A stretch of DNA of 64,000 nucleotides from Nelumbo lutea. Lineage: Eukaryota > Streptophyta > Magnoliopsida > Proteales > Nelumbonaceae. This document shows positions 44,646 to 54,344 of this stretch, in pieces. The stretch spans positions 55,392,422-55,456,421 of the forward strand of contig JAKGHH010000004.1 of assembly GCA_022828595.1 (NCBI GenBank), read 5' to 3'. Position 1 is the stretch's first letter; each line of letters begins with the position of its first letter. The translations under genes and the position numbers were made by a program. Under the pieces are notes generated by a model, which saw only the letters and a list, made by a program, of their open reading frames with translations, did not search any database and had not been told where the DNA came from.

Positions 44646-45390
44646 TAAGGCTTCATTTGGTTTGTGGAATGGGGATGAGAAAAAGGGAATATTTCAAAAA
44701 TATTCCTTTGTCTCTCATTTATTTTAGGGGAAATAGAACAATGGGATGAGAAAAATGTGGGATGCCAGATCCCAAAATCATGGAATTTGGATCGCACCAA
44801 AACCGTGTGACACCAGTGGAAAAACTCGAGAAGCCACTGTTTCCATCGAACTGGCAAAGAATCACTGTTACTAGCCTTCTTCTTCCAGATGCTGGCAAGG
44901 AACTAGTGCGAGTGGCAGCAACGATCTCCCTTCATCTTCCTCTTCTCTCTTCCCCCTCCATCTTCCAGCTTCGATCTACAAACAACAACGACTTGGCGAC
45001 TTTAGAACTGATAATTGCGAAACAACGACGATGAAAAACAATGGCGCGACGAGAAACAACAGCATTGAAGATAATTCAATGATCAAAATTTGCTTCAATG
45101 GTGAAACAGATAGCAAGGAGAAGAAACTTGCCTTAGTGGTCGAAGCCCTAACCTTCTTCTTTTTCCTATTCTTCCCATTTTTCTCCCTTTCTCTTCTCTT
45201 CTACGAGGGGCAGCGGCGATCTTCACCAGATACGATCTCTCCCTCCATCTTCCTCTTCTCTCTTCTTCCTCACCTTCTTCTTCTTCTTATTCTTCCCGTC
45301 TTCCTCCCTTTTTTTGATCACCGCTGCAACTCTCTGCAGCGGTGATCTACTTTCTCAGCACTCCTATCTCTCTCTCATTTTCCCTCTCTC

Positions 45391-45423
<33 letters not shown>

Positions 45424-45595
45424 AATCGCCGCTGCAATCATGGAGCTCTGTTCTTCATCTTACATGAATCTATCGAAGAACCAGCTCATGACAGTGTTTT
45501 TCCTATTATTTTCCCATATACAAAACTAAACAATGGAAAGATAAATTTCTCATCCCATCCCACCCAAATCTTCCCACAAACCAAATGAAACTTAA
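44646..45595. mobile_element. TIR element of about 950 bp with unrelated interior
   Basis: CTTCATTTGGTTTGTGG at 44651 pairs with CCACAAACCAAATGAAA ending at 45590. Similarity continues inwards (gggatgagaaa and its complement). The interior (about 44760-45480) is higher in GC, with open reading stretches on the plus strand and CT-rich tracts resembling a plant gene leader. The interior may be captured host sequence. No transposase. Confidence 0.6.
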
Positions 45596-46606
45596 AGGAA
45601 AATTTATTTACCACCCAACTTACATATTTTTTAAAATAAACACATACGCATAAAAAAAAAAATCAGTCAACTTTCCTATTAACCAACACCCTCCTCAATT
45701 TGCCAATAAACAAACGAGGCGTTAAAAATAATTCGAATCTATAACAGAAGCCTGAAACTAGGACAAATTAAAGGCAGAGACAAAAATTGCCACTTCATTA
45801 TAATGGGCCACACAACGGGTGCCCATTTATGGCGGCCCGAGGTACAAGAATTAAAAGGCCGAATGAATCAACCCCATCAATATAAAGGAATGAAACCGAA
45901 ATTTGCTATTCATTTTCATTTGACAAAGAAGGCCAAAGTTTTAGTAAGTTTGATGATGCAATTGAACCCATTTGAGCTGTGGCCAACTGCCTTCGGCTTC
46001 GGTGGTCCAAAAAGTTGAATCGTCCAAATGTCGCACTCTATACTCTATAGATAAAGACTTGGGAGTCTAATCGTCATCAAACTCATAAGACATTTTTTGA
46101 TGGAGATGTGGGATCCCCATCGCTACCTGAACCAACTGTTCAACTTCAATTATGAGCAAGCCAAGAATTTCTCTGCAACCAATTTTATTTTTAATCCACA
46201 AATTTTGTTAATTCATTTCCCTTTAAAAATACAAATACAAGAGAAGATCTGAGAATTCTTCCATCTGAATTGTCAAAATGAATATATATTAAATTAGAAA
46301 TAGAAATTTAAAAAATGCAAAAAAAAAAAAAAAAACTGAAGCAAGTAGATGATGAATCTAATATAAATATATGAAAAATATTTTTAATAATATATAATTA
46401 GATGCTATATAAACAGAGTTTTTACTTGCAAGAGTTCCGGGGCTATGGAGGTAAATAGATGGAGTAAAGGAAATTCTTATCAGCTCAAGTCAGTAAGAAC
46501 TCTTTGAATAAGCCAATTATTCTAGTAATTGCTGGGCCCTCTTCATTTACTAGAATTTCTCTAAAAATAAAATTGCCCTCATTTTCATCTCTCTCTCTCT
46601 CTTAAA

Positions 46607-47130
46607 TAGGGGTGTTCATTGTACGATTCAAACTGCAAAACCAAACTGCAAAGCCAAACTGACTTTGCAGTTTGGTTCGGTTTATGCTTATAAACAGTTT
46701 GATTTGATTTGAAGTTTTTTTATATCGCAGTTTGCAGTTTTGGTTTGTTTTATTGAATTTTATAAATCAAATCAAATCCTGAACAGAAATTATATATATA
46801 TATATAATTTGAATATATGATATATAAATATTATATAATATATCCAAATGGAATGTGTAAAATTATAAATATATAATGAACTCTTTATTTTATAATAAAA
46901 TAATAAATAAAAAGTTTAAGTTTTAATTTTTAGGAGAACTATTTAAGTTTTCTAATTGGATTAAACCCAAAAAAATCATAGAATGGTCGAAAATCACAAA
47001 ACCATACCAAACCATAATAAAATGGTTTGATTTGATTTAATTTCTATACTAAAATTATTTAATTTAATTTAAAAATTTCTCAAACCTTAATTTATCGATT
47101 TGGTCTGGGATCTTGTCTAAACTACACCGA
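46607..47130. mobile_element. hAT-like MITE remnant, right end unclear
   Basis: Begins TAGGGGTGTTCATTG, the common hAT-MITE start also seen at 9598. The left third is full of AAACTGCAAAACC-type inverted motifs, with partner motifs (aaatggtttgatttgat) near 47020. I could not find a matching right terminus or target duplication. Confidence 0.45.
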
Positions 47131-47791
47131 AAATGTATAATTACAAAGAAATGTCTGTATTGTGACATGTTAAAAGGGAGGAAATGCTCCCTGAGTGGAC
47201 ATTAAATAGTTAAAAAGCCAGTCACCCAACTCTGTGTTATCGTTAGTGGAAAGAAAGATTCTCTTAAACATGGGCAACAGAGTGGGTTTGTTCTCCTCTG
47301 TAGAAAAGAGCATTTCCTCCTTTTGGAAAAAGGAACTAAGTTTCGGGTTTTTTACTTAGAAATATATTAGATGTTGAACATTTCAAGGAAGTGGATCCAA
47401 AACAAATAATAATGCAATTTTTCACAGATAAAATAAAATAAGATACAAAATATGGATGCATCCTTTAATAATATATACATATATAATTAAAATATACTGG
47501 AAGCTTTGTCTCATAACTTTCAAAGGATAATATATTGAACATGCTTTTTATTTTTAACAGAGTTTTTATTATATTTTTTATTCTTAAAAAAAAAAAAAGA
47601 AGACCAAAATGGAATAATGGATCCCACTTAGACTTAGACTAGAAGATATTGCCTGCGGCAAAAATGAAGGTGATTTGAAAGATGATTTTCAAGTTTCAAC
47701 TACTAATTGTCTTTAGTTCTAATAAATTTTTATTTATTATTATATTTGCTGGGAAGCTTCTTACTTTCTTAAGGTAGGGAGGAGGAATGCG

Positions 47792-47825
47792 CACGTGTCG
47801 TGAACCCTAGAATTCGTGACACGTG
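47792..47825. promoter_or_regulatory. Inverted pair of G-boxes (CACGTG)
   Basis: CACGTGTCGTGAA at 47792 and TTCGTGACACGTG ending at 47825 form an imperfect inverted repeat around CCCTAGAA. CACGTG is a binding core for bZIP/bHLH factors. No gene start was found close by. Confidence 0.4.
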
Positions 47826-48439
47826 GGTGGGACTAAATGCAGGTTGTTTTGGGGAGGTGGTTAAGTAATGTTGGTCCAGGATTGATTCCAAATAATGTAG
47901 GGCTAAAAAACAATTGGAGACCATTGATTTCAATTATTGGTGATATAAATATATATAGGTAGCTAGCTAATCTCAAGTGTCGACGGACTTGGCCCACGTT
48001 ACGAGAATCTGTTTCATTATTCAATATTCAAATGTGTGGTCATGGCTGGTATTAGTAGTGGTTTTCAAAAGAAAATCATAACAAGTGTATCCATCTCTCT
48101 CTCTCTAAAGCGCCAGACTAATAACGACATTCACCTAAAACCTTAGGTGTTTCTAGATGTACCTAAACCATGGATATATTGTTTAATATGGGTTTGGAGA
48201 TTGTTAACTGATGCAATCCTTATAAAATTTTGAGGGAGAGGGAGTGAGAGATGAGGATATTTAAAAAGAATAAAACACAGAAATGAAAGACAAGTGGAAA
48301 TAAAACCAAATGACAAATACATGTTTTAGGGCTGAATTCCAGCTTAGATAGAAATGGCCTATAATGAATTAGTCATGTGTTCACTTCTTTTGGAACTCAG
48401 TGCACAAGGATCAGGAGGGGAGTTCTGTTTGTTTTGTTT

Positions 48440-48640
48440 CAGATGCTAGGGTGGTCCTGCAAGGAATCCAACGAGTCTTTAAATCGCTCTTGAAGGGCGA
48501 GTCGCTGTTTGGACAAGATACTCTTGTTTTTTCTTTTGATGAAGTTAGTTAGGTTTATAGGTCTAAAAAACTTACTGTGGCAGTTCATCAGTTAGCTCGG
48601 AAAGCTAAATTGTTTATGAATGATAGATTTTGCTCTCTGA
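48440..48640 (+). pseudogene. Possible retroelement RNase H fragment
   Basis: The plus-strand frame from 48446 reads DARVVLQGIQRVFKS and later VHQLARKAKL, with a stop codon in between. The spacing recalls the C-terminal part of plant LINE-type RNase H domains (GQ, D-V and H-LA motifs). It is short, broken and lacks the rest of a LINE, so this is a weak call. Confidence 0.25.
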
Positions 48641-49959
48641 ACAGTGTTTTTCACAATAATATTGATTGTTCTCTGAAATTCATTTTTTATATTTTCAAAT
48701 TTAATCTAAACAAGTAGCAGATTAGCAGGGGTTTTTGTGCTAGGATTTGCATTGAAGTAGGATACGAGTAATTTTCATATAAACATATTGAAGGCGATGC
48801 AGAGATCATTGTCAAGCTTTTCTTGGGGGCTCATCCTGAAAATTGAAACCCTGTGTTGCATTAGGACTCCCATTGCCAATTGCAGGTCGGATAGCCTCTT
48901 TCTCGGTTTCACATTGTCTTAGCATTACAAACATCACTTTAGGGTATCCGTATTTGCTCACAGAGCTCTTCTCACACCAACTTCACAGTACATCCTACCG
49001 TGCATTGGGAACATCTCCCCATATATGATAAGTTGATAACATACAAGCACAGAGTAGATGATCCCAATGTGCAACTGGGGTGCCTCATACGCACATCCTA
49101 TCATGCATTGGAAACATTTTCGGTACTTATTAGTTATAATTCATGGAAGATGTTCCCAATGCACAGTGGATGTGCCTGTGAGGAGTAGATCATACGGAAT
49201 GCTCTCTGTGAGGAGAAGGATGTGGCCTGTTCTCCTGTCTTTTATCGAACATATTATGCAAAGGGAGATTTTACCAAGTTTGATGATGATGAATGGATTT
49301 TTTCTGAAAGGGAAATTTTCAAAAGAGGAGGGTGGGGGAGAATTTGGCTGAAACTTGTCCTGTAAATTGAAAAAAATTGGCCCTTAGCTACCTAGTTGAA
49401 GGGAGTTCAAATTTTCTACCCAGGACAGCTCTATCCACACCTATCCACATAATATTGCAGAACATCTCATCCTCTTACATATTATGCACTGGGAGATGTT
49501 CCTAATAAACGGGGGTAGTGTTTTGTGGATAGCGTGGATAAATTTCTTGTGGGTAAGAGATCTGGAGCCAGTTGAAGGACTTGCATCTTACCAAATTCTC
49601 TTTTACAGTTAATTTTAGGCAACCGGGTCTGCTACCCACAGGGCACTAGGCGGCACATCAAGAGTATGTATTCCTAATGTGGATTAGTGTGGATAGAATT
49701 GTTATGTAACGATTTAGAGTTTAGGGTTTTAGGTTTATATGTAACGATATAATATTTTTATTTGTAAATTAAGAGATGGATCTGACCATGGTAGGGGCCA
49801 AATAGAATTCCATAAATTGCATGACAGAAGGGGAATATGGTCTCCTTTGGACCTCAAACTTAAAACTTAAAACCATTGTTACTTGTACGGTTAGTGGGTG
49901 GAGGCAGGGGCAGACACGAAATAAGGTGGGAAAGTTACTCACATCTAGACTTATCACCG

Positions 49960-50412
49960 CGTCATAAACGTGCGAAAACTCACTCCTCTCACCACTCTCT
50001 CGCCCATACCGAATCTAACCCATGCTGCACGCTTGTTCTCGAATTAGCATACATGGATCGGGCTGCCACGTCTCTCTCTCCTCCACATTCTCCATCCTCC
50101 CTCTTCCTTTCACTCCCATCCAAGGTCAGGGTTCTATCTTTCAACCGGCTAGTGATCAGAGCAACTGGCAACCGGTGGCAATCTTCGTCCGGATACTCGT
50201 CATAGTTCTTCTTCTTCTTCTTCTTTTTAATCATTTGTTTGGCTGTTACATCCCCTGAAAACTAATGTATTTTTTTTTTTTTTTAATTGTTCCAGAACCG
50301 GTGGAATGGACAAGGTATCAGCCATTACTGGCGGTGATGGCATTCTTAACCACTACCGGTGACGAAGAATGGACAAGTCCGGTAATTCCCTTCTCTCTTC
50401 ATGCTATGTCTT
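49960..50412 (+). repeat. Left arm of a large inverted duplication
   Basis: About 450 bp matching the reverse complement of 51205-51668. Shared blocks include ctctctcgcccata, gttacatcccctgaaaacta, a poly-T tract, the acceptor-like ttgttccag and cattcttaaccactaccggt. Read on plus, it looks like the 5' part of a gene: a Ser/Arg-rich leader, an intron-like T-rich region, and an exon-like segment containing EPVEWTRYQPLLAVMAFLTT. The splice donor present in the other arm is lost here (GTAAGT versus TCCGGT context). No family recognised. Confidence 0.8.
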
Positions 50413-50792
50413 GCCGTTCAATATTCCATGGTCAGTTCCATCGTGCTCTTTTTTTTTTTTTAAACAAATATTATGTTTTCTTGCTTCAACTTAAATCTTA
50501 ATGGGTTATTCTTATTAAATCAGTTCGAAAATATTCTATTTTGAGATAAGAAAAGAAAACAAAGCACGGTGGAATTAAGAAACAAGCTTATATTTTGTCA
50601 TTTCAATGACAGTGCATCAACTAAGAAAATGTTGAATATGTTTTGCTTTTGTTTGGCGTTTCAATGATAGAGCTATATTCTATTTTATTTGTAGCTTAAG
50701 AAACAAGTTTATGAGAAATCGAGAATGTACATCCTGTGAGGGAGATTATATTTACATACACGAAACAGAAGAACGGTAAATCGAGAAAAAAG

Positions 50793-51153
50793 ATGCGACC
50801 ACCTTCACTCTATACCAGCTTCTTCTCTTCTCTTAAGCAGGTAAATATTAAATAGTCATATAATATCAAAACCACATCTTCAAATTATATTTATTTTTGT
50901 TACATTTTAATTACAATTTACATCTGAACAGGTTGAGAAGAGGTTGAAATCAGAAAGTTCATCACAGATTCATAGACACTGTTCTTCATCAACTAGAATA
51001 GGAACAAGTTGCAATTCAACTGAACCTCTTAGCTCTCCTATTTACCTCAACTACGACCAACAATCCAACAGCAGCAGAAGCTCAGCCCTCCATGACAACA
51101 AACCTCCTCCGAAGTTTCTTTCCCATTCTCTTGACTTCCCAATGATCCCATGA
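50793..51153 (+). CDS. Small two-exon candidate gene, 89 aa
   Basis: Exon 1 50793-50840 encodes MRPPSLYTSFFSSLKQ and ends at a CAG|GTAAAT donor. Exon 2 50932-51153 starts after a TCTGAACAG acceptor with VEKRLKSESS and ends PPKFLSHSLDFPMIP before TGA. Phases fit (270 nt). The product is Ser-rich and hydrophilic, with no membrane segment or known catalytic motif. The SSLKQVEKRLK segment looks like a short helix that I associate loosely with unannotated plant proteins, without a firm identity. The gene sits in the spacer of the inverted duplication. It could be partial. Confidence 0.45.
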
Positions 51154-51204
51154 AGACCCACCTCCACCAAACATGGAGAAACAAGACCAGGTCATTGGTG
51201 AGGC

Positions 51205-51668
51205 TGAAGACAACAAGAAGAGAGAAGGAAAATACCGGACTTACCTGTTGTTCTTCATCACCGGTAATGGTTAAGAATGCCATCACCGCCCGTAATGGCT
51301 GATACCTTGTCTGTTCCACCGGTTCTGGAACAATTAAAAAATACAAAAAAAGAATACATTAGTTTTCAGGGGATGTAGCAGCCAACCGATGATTAAAAAG
51401 AAGAAGAAGAACCATGGCCAATATCCGGATGAAGGTTGCCGCCGGTCGCTGATTGCTCTGGTCACTAGCCGTTTGAAAGGTACCTGACCCTGAACGGGAA
51501 GGAGAGGGAGAGGGAGAATGGGGACTGCGGAGGAGAGACGTGGCGACCCAGTCCATGGATGCGAGTTCGAGAACCAGTGTGCAGCGTGGGTTCGATTCCG
51601 TATGGGCGAGAGAGTGGTGACTGGTGAGAGAAGTGCGTTTAATTCACCTCGCACGATTTTATGACGCA
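51205..51668 (-). repeat. Right arm of a large inverted duplication
   Basis: The reverse-complement partner of 49960-50412, diverged by scattered substitutions and small indels. On the minus strand it has an open start (MDWVATSLLRSPHS), the acceptor-like ttgttccag, an exon-like segment with EPVEQTRYQPLRAVMAFLTI, and an intact GTAAGT donor after GAACAACAG. It therefore looks less degraded than the left arm and may be part of a minus-strand gene whose remaining exons I could not identify. Confidence 0.8.
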
Positions 51669-51933
51669 CACGTTTTAAGAACGCGTGGCGCGTATCAACT
51701 CTGCTCGTATCTTGAATAGTTGGACCCAATTGAAATGGAAAAATAGATATTTGATTGATGGATGGATGGATGAATTTCCAACCCTAACACCACGAGCTTT
51801 TTCCTCCCGAATGCACGGCGGGGATGTGCTCTGGGACACTGTGGGGCGCCCCTTTTGGGGCGTAGATCTGAACTCTTTTCTTCCACTCCCCGGGTCCCGG
51901 GACGAGGGGCACGGTGTCATATCTTTGATTTAC

Positions 51934-52148
51934 CACGTGTGCAGGTCCGCCTGTGGGTCTCAGTCTACATCCTCATTCATGACTCCAACAATCATTACCT
52001 CCCACGTCGGTAAATTGCCTCATCATCCGAGAAGCCGCTTCGTCATCTTTACGTGTGTCCAAGACACGTGTTGGACATAAACAGTGTATATCTTAAAATC
52101 TGTACTGTCCATCCTAGTAATCTCATAAGTTCGGTCAATCGCCACGTG
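51934..52148 (+). promoter_or_regulatory. ACGTG-rich promoter of the U-box gene
   Basis: CACGTG cores lie at 51934, 52065 and 52143, with CACGTC at 52003 and ACGTGTGT at 52051, all within about 335 bp upstream of the PUB start codon. Such clustered ABRE/G-box elements are typical of genes induced by abscisic acid and drought, which agrees with reported induction of Arabidopsis PUB18/PUB19. Promoter activity itself is inferred. Confidence 0.55.
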
Positions 52149-52265
52149 TAATCAAAGATCCTTCCCGTATCTTTTTAAACTTCCTCACGACTGATAAGTT
52201 GCTTCAGTTTTGATTCAATCCGAATTCCGAAATCGTCTTGGTTTTTCCGTGGCGTCTCCGTTTCA

Positions 52266-54344
52266 ATGATCCAAAATTCTGGTCGGTCATTACGCCGGAT
52301 TTTGATGCTTCCGGCCGTTCCTCCCTGCGAATGTGTCTCTCCGGTGACCCTCATACATGCTCTTATTTCTCTCTCTCCCAACATCTGCGATTTCCAACCG
52401 AAGATAGTCGCGACTCATAAGAGAGACGCACGGGAAGCTATTCGCCAAGTCGGACTTCTCCTCATCTTTTTTGAAGAAATCCAAGACCGTTATCGTCGAT
52501 CAGCTCTACCCGACTTGGTTGTGCTCTGCTTTTCTGAGCTCCATATCACATTGCAAAAGCTCCGGTACATATTGGAAGACTGCACCCGTGAAGGCGTTCG
52601 TCTATGGATTCTGATGAACTGCAAACGAGTTTCTACCGAGTTCTGTGTTTTATTCAGAACGGTCGCTACGGTGCTCGATGTTCTTCCCTTGGATTCCATT
52701 GACGTGTCCACAGAAGTCAGGGAATTGGTTGAATTAGTAGCCAAGCAGGCGCAGAAGGCAAAGTTCGACGTAGACCCAGATAATGAACGCACTGCTAAGA
52801 ATGTTCTTTCAATTCTGAATCAGTTCGACAACGGAGTTTGGCCGAGCCCGTATGATGTTAGGCGGATTCTGGACCATCTGGAGGTCCGGAGCTGGAATGA
52901 GTGCAACAACGAGGCCAAATTCTTGGATGAAGAGATTAGTTTGGAGGCTTCCAATGGAGATGAGAGAGAGATCGTGCTCCTAAGCAGTCTGATGGGGTTT
53001 ATGATCTACTGCCGAATCGTGATGTTCGAAGCTGTGGATGGGAAAGGCAGTGAATGGTTCGACAATAGAGGCGAGGGAGAGGTGCTTAGTTACCTGAACC
53101 CCGAGGATTTCCGGTGTCCTATCTCTCTTGAGATTATGAGTAATCCGGTGACCCTATCAACTGGGCATAACTACGATCACTCTTCAATTCAAAAGTGGCT
53201 CAAGGCCGGAAACCTCACCTGTCCCAAAACAGGGGAGAAACTTACCAATACAGAGCTGGTTCCTAATTTAGCTTTAAAGAAGCTTATTCAGCAGTTCTGT
53301 TTCGACAGCCGAACTCCAGTCACTGAAACAGGTGGTCGGAGTCGTGACATAACAAGAACGATTTTTGCCGGCAGTCCGGCAGCTGAAGAAGCCATGAAAA
53401 TGCTTGCCGAGTTTTTAGCTGATAGGCTTGCAAAAGGAACGGGTGAAGAGAGGAAGAAGGCCGCTTATGAGATCCAGTTACTTGCAAAATCAAGCATATT
53501 CAACAGGTCTTGCTTGGCAGATGCAGGCACAATCCCCAATTTATTAAAGCTTCTATCCACAACTGATCCATCCATACAAGAGAATGCCATGGCAGCCCTG
53601 TTGAACCTTTCAAAACATTCCAAGAGCAAAATGTTAATTGTCAAGAAGAATGGGTTGGGATTGATTCTGGACGTTCTAAGAAGAGGAATTGCAATAGATT
53701 CTCGGCAGATGGCAGCTGCTACACTTTTTTATCTTGCTTCAGTTGAGGAGTACAGGAAATTGATTGGAGAGATGCCAAATGCAATCTCTTCATTGGTAGA
53801 GCTGATGAGGATTGGAACAGTTCGTGGGAAGAAGAATGCTGTGGTTGCAATCATTGGGCTCCTCCTTTGTCCCGATAACCATCAGAGGGTTCTGGCAGCT
53901 GGAGCAGTCCCACTGCTGGTCCATATGTTGATATCTTCTGAGAGGTTTGATCTTGTAATTGATTCTTTGGCAGTGCTAGCAAAGCTGGGGGAAAAACCGG
54001 ATGGAACAATAGCAATCCTATGCACCTCTGCTTTACCACTGCTTGTGGGGATCCTACGCTCCTCCACATCTTGTGCAGCGCGGGAGTATTGTGTTTCATT
54101 GTTGTTGACCCTCTGCATCAATGGTGGGGCAGAGGTGGCTGCCATTTTACAGAAAACTCCCTCGCTCATGGAATCATTGTATACCCTTATAACAGAAGGC
54201 ACATCTCGTGCAAGTAAGAAGGCCAGTGCACTCCTCAGTGTCCTCCATGAATTCCATGGCCCAAGCTCCTCCTCTCTGTTGGCTCAGGCTGTGCAACAAG
54301 AACAAATTGCTCTGTTGGCTCAAGCGGTGCATCCACCTCTGTAA
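52266..54344 (+). CDS. PUB19: U-box/ARM-repeat E3 ubiquitin ligase, PUB18/PUB19-like, 692 aa
   Basis: An intronless gene. The N-terminal region (about residues 20-260) is the helical U-box N-terminal domain, including RDAREAIRQVGLLLIFFEEI. The U-box (about 277-350) contains PEDFRCPISLEIMSNPVTLS, GHNYDHSSIQKWLKAGN and TCPKTGEKL, which recruit the ubiquitin-conjugating enzyme. The rest, to the end, is ARM repeats (GTIPNLLKLL, NAMAALLNLS, AGAVPLLVHML) that bind substrates. The start MIQNSGRSLRRILMLPAVPPCE matches the MI...RRILTFPAVHPCE beginning of Arabidopsis PUB18/PUB19, negative regulators of ABA and drought responses. The length agrees (about 690 aa). The lack of introns is normal for this subfamily. 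PUB18 versus PUB19 cannot be separated here. Confidence 0.94.
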   Translation: MIQNSGRSLRRILMLPAVPPCECVSPVTLIHALISLSPNICDFQPKIVATHKRDAREAIRQVGLLLIFFEEIQDRYRRSALPDLVVLCFSELHITLQKLRYILEDCTREGVRLWILMNCKRVSTEFCVLFRTVATVLDVLPLDSIDVSTEVRELVELVAKQAQKAKFDVDPDNERTAKNVLSILNQFDNGVWPSPYDVRRILDHLEVRSWNECNNEAKFLDEEISLEASNGDEREIVLLSSLMGFMIYCRIVMFEAVDGKGSEWFDNRGEGEVLSYLNPEDFRCPISLEIMSNPVTLSTGHNYDHSSIQKWLKAGNLTCPKTGEKLTNTELVPNLALKKLIQQFCFDSRTPVTETGGRSRDITRTIFAGSPAAEEAMKMLAEFLADRLAKGTGEERKKAAYEIQLLAKSSIFNRSCLADAGTIPNLLKLLSTTDPSIQENAMAALLNLSKHSKSKMLIVKKNGLGLILDVLRRGIAIDSRQMAAATLFYLASVEEYRKLIGEMPNAISSLVELMRIGTVRGKKNAVVAIIGLLLCPDNHQRVLAAGAVPLLVHMLISSERFDLVIDSLAVLAKLGEKPDGTIAILCTSALPLLVGILRSSTSCAAREYCVSLLLTLCINGGAEVAAILQKTPSLMESLYTLITEGTSRASKKASALLSVLHEFHGPSSSSLLAQAVQQEQIALLAQAVHPPL

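Larger units (their letters stand above)
45596..49959. other. Long spacer with scattered repeats, no intact gene
   Basis: Holds a hAT-like MITE remnant (46607-47130), an inverted G-box pair (47792-47825) and a decayed RNase H-like fragment (48440-48640). 48990-49165 holds repeats with cattgggaacatctcccc and its complement. AT-rich elsewhere, with A runs near 46320 and 47588. Confidence 0.5.

Noticed and set aside
45031..45345. 104-codon plus-strand ORF inside the TIR element
   Set aside because: Second half is low-complexity Phe/Leu/Ser from CT-rich DNA; treated as part of the mobile element interior.
52490..52792. Minus-strand ORFs opposite the PUB gene
   Set aside because: Shadow frames of a strongly coding plus-strand gene with clear U-box and ARM motifs.
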